From: Pseudomonas sp. S04
Lineage (GTDB): Bacteria > Pseudomonadota > Gammaproteobacteria > Pseudomonadales > Pseudomonadaceae
Direction of reading: 5' to 3'
Length of the DNA stretch: 64,000 bases
NCBI RefSeq assembly: GCF_009834545.1
Contig: NZ_CP019427.1
Location: 3,168,001-3,232,000, forward strand
This document shows positions 1 to 7,756 of this stretch, in pieces. The notes under the pieces were generated by a model. The model saw only the letters and a program-made list of their open reading frames with translations, was not told the origin of the DNA and did not search any database. Each line of letters starts with the position of its first letter. Position 1 is the stretch's first letter. Made by a program: the position numbers and the translations under genes.

Positions 1-772
1 GATCGCGACTGAAAAAAATCCGCCCACGCTGGCTGACGAGGTGATCGAGCAAGCGCTCTTTCTCGCCGATCAGGCATTCGGGGTTGCGGTCATAGCCGCT
101 AGTGACCGCCAGTTCCAACCAATGGCTACCGGGGATCAAGTCACCCGCGAACAGCACCGGCCCACCCGGCATAGCGATTTCCGGCAGCAGTTGCCCGGGG
201 GTGAAACCATCACTGAGATGAAACTGCCAGCCACTGCCAAGCAGGTCACTGTCGACGCCATTGAGCAACGTCAGGCGAGCGCTGTCTTCCAGTCGGTGAA
301 GCAGTGGCGAGATGAACAGTGCGCGGTCTCGAGGATGTGGCCGACGGGCACGCTCCCAATGACGCTCACCCACCAGGTAGCGGGCGTTCGGGAACAACAG
401 TCGCGGTATGTCGCCGTCCTCGATGGCGCTCAGCAACTGGGACGATAGCCGGGCGTGCAGGTGAACCAACACCACGACATCGATATCGGCCTCGCCCAAG
501 CCATGCTGGGCCAGCGAATCGAGCAGGCCCTTGGGGTGTTGTTGGCAGCGACACGTTCTGGGTAACGGTGCCAGCAGCGCTTCACTGCCAGCCAGCACCA
601 GAATGTTGTTGCCGTTCTCTTGCACCAGCAAGGCACGTGAGGCGAGGCGGATCTGGTTGTCGTGGTCGGGGCGGACCCAGTCGGCCCAGCGCGAGCGCGG
701 AGTATTGCCGAACATTACCCCGCCATCGAGCCTGCGCCCCGGGCCGTCCAATGCGCAAATGCGACGGTTCAT
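1..772 (-). CDS. MBL-fold metallo-hydrolase-like protein (3' end outside window)
   Basis: An open frame runs from an ATG at 772 to the window edge, about 257 codons without a stop. The protein begins MNRRICALDG. It has the general shape of a metallo-beta-lactamase-fold hydrolase: a strand followed by VLVHLHARLS, and later LFAGDLIPGSHW, which resembles the second Asp motif. The canonical HxHxDH signature is degenerate here (HLHARL), and the usual second His motif reads FTPGQL, so metal binding may be altered or lost. It lies 53 bases downstream of the racemase gene on the same strand and is probably co-transcribed with it. No substrate can be assigned. The fold is likely; the activity is uncertain. 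Confidence 0.7.
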   Translation of the reverse strand, partial: MNRRICALDGPGRRLDGGVMFGNTPRSRWADWVRPDHDNQIRLASRALLVQENGNNILVLAGSEALLAPLPRTCRCQQHPKGLLDSLAQHGLGEADIDVVVLVHLHARLSSQLLSAIEDGDIPRLLFPNARYLVGERHWERARRPHPRDRALFISPLLHRLEDSARLTLLNGVDSDLLGSGWQFHLSDGFTPGQLLPEIAMPGGPVLFAGDLIPGSHWLELAVTSGYDRNPECLIGEKERLLDHLVSQRGRIFFSRD

Positions 773-825
773 TGAGTGTTGTACCTTGCGTGAGGACGTC
801 GATCGAGACTTCTTTGCACCAATGC

Positions 826-1941
826 TTACGAGCGCCAGACAGCCGCGAGGTCGTCGCCCTCAAGGCCGGCCATGACCTGGGCCGTGTGCGCGCCGCGAGT
901 CGGAATCGCCCCCGGTGTCGCGACCTGGCCATCGAAGCGCGGCGCAGGGCTGGCTTGCAGCATGCCGTCGCGCTCGAAGTACACGCCCCGCTCCACCATG
1001 TGTGGATGCTGCGCGGCTTCACGTGGGCTCAACACCGGGGCAAAGCACACATCGCTGCCCTCGAGCAGGTCACACCAGTGGGCGCGTGGCTGGCTGGCAA
1101 ATGTCTCGGCCAGCAACCCGCGTAGTTCGTCCCAACGTTTCACATCCCACTGCTTGGCGAAGCGCGGATCATCCTGCAGGCCGAGTTTTTGCAGCAACAG
1201 CGCGTAGAACTGCGGCTCCATCGAGCCCAGCGCGACATATTGGTCGTCGGCGCAGCGATAAGTGGCATAGAAGTGCGAGCCATCGTGAACGCTCTTGCCG
1301 CGCTGCTCCTGGAGCAAGCCACGACGCGACAGCGACATCATCAACTGCATCATGTGCGCCGAGCCATCGACGATGGCGGCATCGACCACCGTGCCCTTGC
1401 CGGTCTGCCGGGCGTTGAGGACTCCGGCCAATACACCGACCGCCAGGTACAGCGCGCCGCCGCCGATGTCACCGATCAGGGTGATCGGCGATGAAGGCGC
1501 TTCTCCAGCGGTACCGCTGTGGTACAGCGCACCGGACAACGCGATGTAGTTGTTATCGTGACCGGCGGCGCTGGCCATCGGGCCGTTCTGGCCCCAGCCG
1601 GTCATGCGCCCATAAACCAGCCGTGGGTTGCGCGCCTGGCACTCTTGCGGACCAAGGCCAAGACGTTCCATGACGCCGGGGCGCATGCCCTCGATCAAAA
1701 CGTCAGCGCTCTCGATAAGTTTCAGCACCGCTGCGCGCCCTTCAGGGCTTTTCAGGTCAGCCACCACCGAGCGCTTGCCACGGTTCAGCGGGTTGGCCGG
1801 CGCGTTGGCTTCGCCAGTGATCGAGACGGATTCCGCACGCTCGACAGCGATCACCTCCGCGCCCAGATCGGCCAGGTGCATGGCACAGAACGGCCCCGGG
1901 CCGATGCCACAGATTTCTACGACTTTGATACCTGACAGCAT
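826..1941 (-). CDS. Alpha-methylacyl-CoA racemase-type CaiB/BaiF family protein
   Basis: This 371-residue protein belongs to the CaiB/BaiF (class III CoA-transferase) superfamily. Its residues fit the racemase branch: His128 in AAGHDNNY, Asp158 in GDIGGG and Glu242 in GSMEPQFY match the acid/base residues of bacterial alpha-methylacyl-CoA racemase (His126, Asp156 and Glu241 in the mycobacterial enzyme). Such enzymes interconvert (2R)- and (2S)-methylacyl-CoA so that methyl-branched chains can enter beta-oxidation. The ATG at 1941 follows AAGGAAAAAAC. It is divergent from the secreted protein at 2134 and leads into the MBL-fold gene. A CoA-transferase role is the alternative, but the conserved triad argues for racemase. 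Confidence 0.85.
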   Translation of the reverse strand: MLSGIKVVEICGIGPGPFCAMHLADLGAEVIAVERAESVSITGEANAPANPLNRGKRSVVADLKSPEGRAAVLKLIESADVLIEGMRPGVMERLGLGPQECQARNPRLVYGRMTGWGQNGPMASAAGHDNNYIALSGALYHSGTAGEAPSSPITLIGDIGGGALYLAVGVLAGVLNARQTGKGTVVDAAIVDGSAHMMQLMMSLSRRGLLQEQRGKSVHDGSHFYATYRCADDQYVALGSMEPQFYALLLQKLGLQDDPRFAKQWDVKRWDELRGLLAETFASQPRAHWCDLLEGSDVCFAPVLSPREAAQHPHMVERGVYFERDGMLQASPAPRFDGQVATPGAIPTRGAHTAQVMAGLEGDDLAAVWRS

Positions 1942-2133
1942 GTTTTTTCCTTATTTGTCGGGACCTGACAACCGGGCATCGAACGCCCGTGATTGGCCAA
2001 TAACGTCACCAATACGCTAACAGAGCCCCCCTATCGAACATCCCCCCCGGCATGGGTGGCTACAGGTACAAGTAGGCGTCGCTACTCTCGGCCTTCCTCC
2101 GCTGGCAATAACAACAAGACAAAGGAAGACGAC

Positions 2134-3846
2134 ATGTTTGCTCTACGTTCTCATTGGGCGCTTCTGGCCACCTGCATGACTGTCCCGGTATTGGCAATGG
2201 CCGGCCAGAGCGCGCCGGTCAACCCGTATCTGGCACAGTCCTACAACAACCAGACACACTGGAACGACGGCGCCTCGGACAGCACCGATATTGCCGTACC
2301 ACGCGGCACCTTCAAGATCACGCCGGACGCCTACCGCGTATTGCCCAATGAATCGGCGAGCCTGATGCAGTACACCGACAAGGTTGGCGACACTGACCTG
2401 TACTGGTTCTGGGCCGGTTTTTCGCTGCGCAAGGTGAAGATCGAGGACGACTTCAAACTCACTGAAGTGGCCCGCGTCGACCTGCCGGTCAAACTGCCCA
2501 ACTACCAGCCGATCACCCCGCAACAGCGCTTGCAGCAGGCCGCCGAGACCCGCAAGTTCCTTGAAGCCAAGGACGAAAAGGGCTTGCTCGACTACATGAG
2601 CGCGCAACCCAACCGCATGCTGACCGCCACCGCCGATCAACTCCTCGGTGGGGCCATCTACTCATTGCTGACCCGCGAGGACGCGTTTATCGGCGCCAGC
2701 GCCCGTCGGGTATTCCGCATCGACCAGAATGACCACAAAGACCCGCAGTCGGGCATGAAGCTCACCCAGGAAGTGCAACTGCCCGACGCCTTGTTCGATA
2801 ACGAGAAGACCAAGCGCGGGATGAATATCCCGGTGGACACGACTTTCGGCATGGGCATGACGCCGAACGGCTTCCTGGTGGTCAACACCATGGGCGGCAC
2901 CGTAGCCACCCTTGATCGCACCACCCTGAAACTGATCGACAGCTACCGCGTGGAAGGTAGCGACGAGCTGTTCCTCAACTCCTTCGCCACCGGCCCGGAA
3001 GTCGATGGTGGCGCGGTTTACGTGGCGTCCAACCAGAACATGTATCGCCTGGTGGTCGACAAACAGGGCAAGATCCACGCCGACGAAGCCAGCGGTGCGT
3101 GGAAAGCGCCTTACGAGCGCGGACCGCGCTTCACTTCGATCAAGATCGCCGACGGCACCGGCGCCACCCCTACCCTGATGGGTTACGGCCCGGATGAAGA
3201 TAAGCTGGTGGTGTTCACCGACGGCGCGAAAAAGATGAACCTGGTCGCCATGTGGCGCGACCAGATCCCGGCTGGCTGGAAGCAAAAACCCGGCACCTCG
3301 TCGCCGCGCGTTGCCGATCAGCGTGAAGTCGACCTGGGGGCAGACATTACTACCGTGCAATCGGAACAATCGGTCGCGGTGTACGACGGCCACGCCTTTG
3401 TGGTCAACAACATTCCGGCCGTGGAAAAACCGGTGCTGTCCAAGTCCGGCTACTACGTGACCATGCTCAACGGCATGACCCGTCCGGCGCCAAGTGGCGT
3501 GGCCATGTTCAAGTGGGACAACGCCAAGGACCAGTGGAGTACTCTGTGGACGCGTAACGATGTCGGCTCGATTTCGATCGTGCCAATGATCAGCGGTGGC
3601 AGCCGCATGGCGTTGATCAACGGCTTCTACTCTGACCGCCTGGGCGAAGGCTTCCACCTCGGCATGGACCTCGATACCGGCAAGACCGTCCTGGAAATCG
3701 CCACCGGCAGCGACCCGATCTTCAACGGCATGTACGCGCCACTGAAAGTCGATAAACAAGGCCGGATCATGTACGGCATGGCCTTCGGCATGGTGTTGAT
3801 GGACACCAACCGCATGCAGAAAGTCGACCAGGTTGCCAAACAGTAG
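2134..3846 (+). CDS. Secreted beta-propeller-like protein of unknown function
   Basis: This 570-residue protein starts at 2134 after an AAGGAAG ribosome site; the open frame reaches further upstream without support for an earlier start. Residues 1-22 form a signal peptide ending near LAMAGQ, so the product should be periplasmic or exported. The body has many short repeating strand-turn segments (NGFLVVNT, GGAVYVAS, GHAFVVNN, GGSRMALING), typical of a propeller-like fold, but no catalytic motif was recognised. It sits beside fatty-acid-type catabolic genes, and such proteins may accompany DUF1302/DUF1329 envelope proteins in uptake of hydrophobic substrates. That role is inference. An intrinsic terminator follows at 3928. 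Confidence 0.8.
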   Translation: MFALRSHWALLATCMTVPVLAMAGQSAPVNPYLAQSYNNQTHWNDGASDSTDIAVPRGTFKITPDAYRVLPNESASLMQYTDKVGDTDLYWFWAGFSLRKVKIEDDFKLTEVARVDLPVKLPNYQPITPQQRLQQAAETRKFLEAKDEKGLLDYMSAQPNRMLTATADQLLGGAIYSLLTREDAFIGASARRVFRIDQNDHKDPQSGMKLTQEVQLPDALFDNEKTKRGMNIPVDTTFGMGMTPNGFLVVNTMGGTVATLDRTTLKLIDSYRVEGSDELFLNSFATGPEVDGGAVYVASNQNMYRLVVDKQGKIHADEASGAWKAPYERGPRFTSIKIADGTGATPTLMGYGPDEDKLVVFTDGAKKMNLVAMWRDQIPAGWKQKPGTSSPRVADQREVDLGADITTVQSEQSVAVYDGHAFVVNNIPAVEKPVLSKSGYYVTMLNGMTRPAPSGVAMFKWDNAKDQWSTLWTRNDVGSISIVPMISGGSRMALINGFYSDRLGEGFHLGMDLDTGKTVLEIATGSDPIFNGMYAPLKVDKQGRIMYGMAFGMVLMDTNRMQKVDQVAKQ

Positions 3847-3927
3847 GCGCGAGCCTGCTCGCGAAAAACGCCAACGATGACGCGTATTCCCTGGGTATAC
3901 GCGCGCATTTGAGAGCATCGTCAAGTA

Positions 3928-3958
3928 CGCCGGCCTTCGTTGAAGGCCGGCGTTTTCT
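3928..3958 (+). terminator. Intrinsic terminator after the propeller-like gene
   Basis: A 10-base-pair GC-rich stem (CGCCGGCCTT paired with AAGGCCGGCG) with a CGTTG loop is followed by TTTTCT. It lies about 80 bases past the stop codon at 3846. Confidence 0.85.
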
Positions 3959-3963
3959 ATGAC

Positions 3964-4970
3964 TGCTACATCGATGTTGGCTGTGCCGACCTCATCGCGG
4001 GCAAGCGGAGCGCCGCCCGGCCCGCTCCCACAGTGGTTCTGGGTGTTCGCACATTTTGGGTACACCCACTCAACCTGTGGGAGCTGGCTTGCCAGCAATA
4101 GCGGTATGTCAGGCACTATCGATGTTGAATTGACCGGCCTCATCGCTAGCAGGCTAGCTGCTCTCACAGTGGTTCTGGGTGTTCACAGATTTTGGGTACA
4201 CCCACTCAACCTGTGGGAGCTGGCCTGCCAGCGATAGCGGTATGTCAGGCACCATCGAAGTTGGCTTTGCCGGCCCCATCGCGGGCAAGCCCGCTCCCAC
4301 AGTGGTTCTGGGTGTTCACAGATTCTGGGTACACCCACTCAACCTGTGGGAGCTGGCTTGCCAGCAATAGCGGTATGTCAGGCACTATCGATGTTGAATT
4401 GACCGGCCTCATCGCTAGCAGGCTAGCTGCTCTCACAGTGGTTCTGGGTGTTCACAGATTTTGGGTACACCCACTCAACCTGTGGGAGCTGGCCTGCCAG
4501 CGATAGCGGTATGTCAGGCACCATCGAAGTTGGCTTTGCCGGCCCCATCGCGGGCAAGCCCGCTCCCACAGTGGTTCTGGGTGTTCACAGATTCTGGGTA
4601 CACCCACTCAACCTGTGGGAGCTGGCTTGCCAGCAATAGCGGTATGTCAGGCACTATCGATGTTGAATTGACCGGCGCTATCGCTAGCAGGCTAGCTGCT
4701 CCCACAGTGGTTCTGGGTGTTCGCGGATGTTGGGTACACCCACTCAACCTGTGGGAGCTGGCTTGCCAGCGATAGCGGTATGTCAGGCACTATCGAAGTT
4801 GGCTTTGCCGGCCCCATCGCGGGCAAGCCCGCTCTCACAGTGGTTCTGGGTGTTCGCAGATTTTGGGTACACCCACTCAACCTGTGGGAGCTGGCTTGCC
4901 AGCGATAGCGGTATGTCAGGCACTATCGATGTTGAATTGACCGGCCTCATCGCTAGCAGGCTAGCTCCCA
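3964..4970. repeat. Tandem REP array, alternating 136- and 133-bp units (269-bp composite)
   Basis: The element CTCAACCTGTGGGAGCTGG recurs at about 4069, 4205, 4338, 4474, 4607, 4743 and 4876, with spacings of 136, 133, 136, 133, 136 and 133. Two unit types therefore alternate and duplicate as 269-bp pairs. Each unit holds a left arm like GTGGGAGCTGGCTTGCCAGC and an inverted right arm. The right arm is GCGGGCAAGCCCGCTCCCAC in one type and GCTAGCAGGCTAGCTGCTC in the other. A diverged first copy begins near 3964, with an insertion inside its palindrome. Apparent reading frames here (4179-4908 and others) are repeat artefacts. The array lies between the terminators at 3928 and 5001 and contains no gene. 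Confidence 0.9.
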
Positions 4971-5000
4971 CCAATGGCAGTACCCGCTGCAAAATGGCCA

Positions 5001-5037
5001 ATAAAAAACCGGGCACTAGGCCTAATGCCCGGCAAAA
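5001..5037 (-). terminator. Intrinsic terminator of the thiolase/DUF1329/DUF1302 operon
   Basis: On the minus strand a GCCGGGCATTAGGCCTAGTGCCCGG-type hairpin (8-bp outer stem, self-complementary AGGCCT centre) is followed by a run of T residues. It lies about 55 bases beyond the thiolase stop codon at 5091. Confidence 0.8.
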
Positions 5038-5090
5038 AGGACAACGCTCAGTCGCCGGCGCACTCCTTCAAGAATGCCCCGGCGGACAAA

Positions 5091-6278
5091 TCAAGCGCGA
5101 CCGTACAGCGTCACAACACAAGCACCACCCAACCCAAGGTTGTGCGCCAAAGCGACATTCACACCTTCGACCTGGCGTTTGTCCGCATGACCGCGCAACT
5201 GCTGGGTCAATTCATAGCATTGCGCCAGGCCAGTCGCACCCAGCGGATGCCCCTTGGACAGCAGCCCTCCAGACGGGTTGGTAACCACCTGGCCGCCGTA
5301 AGTGTTGGCGCCAGCGAGCACAAACTTCTCGGCGCCGCCGACATCGCACAGGCCCAGGGATTCGTAGGTCAGCAGCTCGTTGTGGGCGAAGCAGTCATGC
5401 ATCTCGGCAACACGGATATCCAGCGGATCCACGCCGGACTTCTCGTACACTTCCTTGGCCGCTCGTTGCGCCATGTCGAAACCCACTACCTCGATCATCG
5501 ATCGCGATTCAAAGCACACCGGCTTGTCGGTGGTCATCGACTGGGCAAGGATCACCACGTCAGTGCGCAGGTTGTGTTTCTTGGCAAAGGCTTCGCTGCA
5601 GATGATTGCCGCCGCCGCACCGCAAGTCGGTGGGCAGGCCATCAGGCGGGTCATCACACCCGGCCACATCACCATGTCGTTCATCACGTCTTCAGTGGTC
5701 ACCACTTTGCGGAACAGCGCCAGCGGGTTGTTGGCGGCATGGCGACTGGCCTTGGCGCGAATTGCCGCAAAGGTGCTCATTTGCGTGCCGTACTTTTGCA
5801 TGTGCTCGCGCCCGGCGCCGCCGAACATCCGCAGGGCACTGGGGATTTCCACGTCAGCGGTCAGCTCATCGATGACCGACTGGGTCATGTGAGTGGTCGC
5901 TCGTGGGCGATCGTCCCAATTGCCTTTCAGGGCGCCGGGTTGCATCTGCTCGAAGCCAAATGCCAGGGCACATTCGACTGCACCGCTTTCCACTGCCTGC
6001 CGTGCGAGGAACAAGGCGCTGGAGCCGGTGGCGCAGTTGTTGTTGACGTTGATTACCGGGATGCCACTCATACCTACTTCATAGAGGGCGGCCTGGCCAC
6101 TGGTGGAATCGCCGTAAACGTAACCCGCATAGGCTTGCTGGACCAATCGGTAATCCACACCGGCATCCTGCAGGGCAAGGCGAATCGCCTGCGAGCCCAT
6201 TTCAATGTAAGTACCGCTGGTACCGGGTTTGACAAACGGGATCATGCCAACGCCGACAACATAAGGTTTTTGCGACAT
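5091..6278 (-). CDS. SCP-x-type thiolase / lipid-transfer protein (copy 1)
   Basis: This 395-residue protein is a thiolase of the sterol-carrier (SCP-x) type, which cleaves 3-ketoacyl-CoA with CoA and often accepts branched or bulky chains. The nucleophilic Cys82 lies in NNNCATGSS, the CFAHNE and SKGHPLGATG motifs supply the catalytic histidines, and GLGGACVVT near the C-terminus supplies the second Cys. It is the last gene of a long minus-strand operon, followed by the terminator at 5001. Two close paralogues of almost equal length lie at 14347 and 21761. No separate SCP2 domain is fused. Confidence 0.88.
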   Translation of the reverse strand: MSQKPYVVGVGMIPFVKPGTSGTYIEMGSQAIRLALQDAGVDYRLVQQAYAGYVYGDSTSGQAALYEVGMSGIPVINVNNNCATGSSALFLARQAVESGAVECALAFGFEQMQPGALKGNWDDRPRATTHMTQSVIDELTADVEIPSALRMFGGAGREHMQKYGTQMSTFAAIRAKASRHAANNPLALFRKVVTTEDVMNDMVMWPGVMTRLMACPPTCGAAAAIICSEAFAKKHNLRTDVVILAQSMTTDKPVCFESRSMIEVVGFDMAQRAAKEVYEKSGVDPLDIRVAEMHDCFAHNELLTYESLGLCDVGGAEKFVLAGANTYGGQVVTNPSGGLLSKGHPLGATGLAQCYELTQQLRGHADKRQVEGVNVALAHNLGLGGACVVTLYGRA

Positions 6279-6363
6279 TACTCTTCTCCAGATTCAGTGA
6301 AAGTGACTCAGGGGGCAGTCGTTCGCCCTCTTGCGAGGACGAACAGCGATGGGCCTGAATGGC

Positions 6364-7731
6364 TTAGCGGATGCCGGCGTTGCGCAGTGCTGCCGGGGTG
6401 AAGTCGTTCATGGACGGCTGGTAGGCGTAGTCGGGACCGCGCTTGTTCTCGTTGCCCAGGTTCGACACCAGGTACCGACCGGCCAGCAAGTCATAGACGC
6501 CCATCGCGGCGTACACCGCGACGCCCTGCTTGTAATCGTTGACCAGATACCCTTCGCTCACACGCCACAGCGCACCACGACCGTCGTACTGGTCGATTTC
6601 CACTGCCGCCCAAGTGTCTTCGTCGAAGTACATGCGACGCTTGGCGTAAATGTGGCGCTGGCCTGGCTTGAGGGTGCCCTCCACTTCCCAAACGCGATGC
6701 AGCTCATAGCGGGTCAGGTCCTGGTTGATGTGGCCGGGCTTGACGATGTCCGCATACTTCAACTTTGGCGATTGCAGCAGGTAGTTGTTGTAGGGCACGT
6801 AGATTTCTTTCTTGCCAATCAGCTTCCAGTCGTAGCGATCCGGCGCACCGTTGTACATGTCGGCGTTATCGGCCACGCGCATGCCATCCGCCGCAGTCCC
6901 CGGACCGTCATAGGCCACTTGCGGCGCACGCCGCACGCGACGTTGGCCGGCGTTGTAGGCCCAGGCCATGCGCGGTTCCTTGATCTGGTCGAGGGTTTCA
7001 TGGATCAGCAGCACGCCACCGGCCAGACGCGACGGCGCGGTTACGGTTTGCTTGGTGTAGAACAGGATGTTGGCACTGTCCTCGGGCTTGGCGTCGCTCA
7101 TTTTCCACGGCAGCCCCGTGGCAAACTCAATTTGCACCGGGGTGTAGTCACCGTTGACCTGTGGCGTGGCCTGCATCTGACGACTGATGTAGTTGTTGCC
7201 GCGAGAACGGGTCAAGTGGTTCCACACCACCTCAAGGCCAGTCTTGGGAATCGGGAAGGCGTAATAGTGGGACTGCTCGAAGTTCTTCAACGAGTAGCCA
7301 TCGTTGGTCGACTCGGTGGTCACCGCGCTTTTCTTCGCCGCGTCGTACACCTCTTGCGGCGCCGAGGCGGTGCGCTGGGTTTTGTACACCGGAATCTTGT
7401 AGGTGTCGGGATAGCGCTGGAACATCGCCTGTTGCCCGGCCGTCAGCTTGTCCTTGTACTGCGCGGCGTTGGCGGCGGTGATCACGAACTGCGGTTTTTC
7501 CCCTTCGAAGGGGTTGCCGAGAAAGTCATTGGTCATCGGCGCGGCGTCGGGCTTCAGGCCACCGGTCCAGGCGGGAATGGTGCCGCTGGCATTGCCGGCT
7601 TTCTCGCCGCCAAGGGGAGTCAGTGTGGTGCCCAATTGTGCGGCTTCCTGTGGGGAAACGGCCGCCATGACGCTGGAAGCGATCAGGCTGAGGGTCAAGG
7701 TGCAGGCTTTCATCAGAGTGCTGGATTGCAT
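6364..7731 (-). CDS. DUF1329 outer-membrane/periplasmic protein
   Basis: This 455-residue protein starts at 7731 after GGAGATAATAAAA. A signal peptide of about 23 residues ends in SSVMA. The mature part opens with VSPQEAAQLGTTLTPLGGEKAGN and continues with GTIPAWTGG and ANAAQYKDKLTAGQQAMFQRY, all typical of the DUF1329 family, whose fold resembles lipoprotein carriers. Members commonly sit beside DUF1302 proteins in clusters for hydrophobic substrates, as here. A role in carrying lipid-like substrate across the periplasm is a reasonable guess but not shown by sequence. Length is normal for the family. Confidence 0.88.
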   Translation of the reverse strand: MQSSTLMKACTLTLSLIASSVMAAVSPQEAAQLGTTLTPLGGEKAGNASGTIPAWTGGLKPDAAPMTNDFLGNPFEGEKPQFVITAANAAQYKDKLTAGQQAMFQRYPDTYKIPVYKTQRTASAPQEVYDAAKKSAVTTESTNDGYSLKNFEQSHYYAFPIPKTGLEVVWNHLTRSRGNNYISRQMQATPQVNGDYTPVQIEFATGLPWKMSDAKPEDSANILFYTKQTVTAPSRLAGGVLLIHETLDQIKEPRMAWAYNAGQRRVRRAPQVAYDGPGTAADGMRVADNADMYNGAPDRYDWKLIGKKEIYVPYNNYLLQSPKLKYADIVKPGHINQDLTRYELHRVWEVEGTLKPGQRHIYAKRRMYFDEDTWAAVEIDQYDGRGALWRVSEGYLVNDYKQGVAVYAAMGVYDLLAGRYLVSNLGNENKRGPDYAYQPSMNDFTPAALRNAGIR

Positions 7732-7756
7732 TTTTATTATCTCCGTCTGATCAGTG

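Noticed and set aside
826..1941. CoA-transferase function for the CaiB/BaiF protein
   Set aside because: His128, Asp158 and Glu242 match the racemase residues, which CoA-transferases of this superfamily do not keep together.
2662..4167. Minus-strand open frame of 501 codons
   Set aside because: It is the shadow of the secreted propeller-like gene and extends into the REP array; its composition (His, Arg and Ala-rich) is typical of antisense frames in GC-rich DNA.
4179..4908. Series of short plus-strand frames with near-identical translations (MFTDFGYTHSTCGSW and similar)
   Set aside because: They are translations of the tandem REP array, repeat every 269 bases and have no ribosome sites.
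3964..4970. CRISPR array
   Set aside because: The repeat units are 133-136 bases with near-identical interiors and palindromic arms, no short unique spacers and no cas genes.
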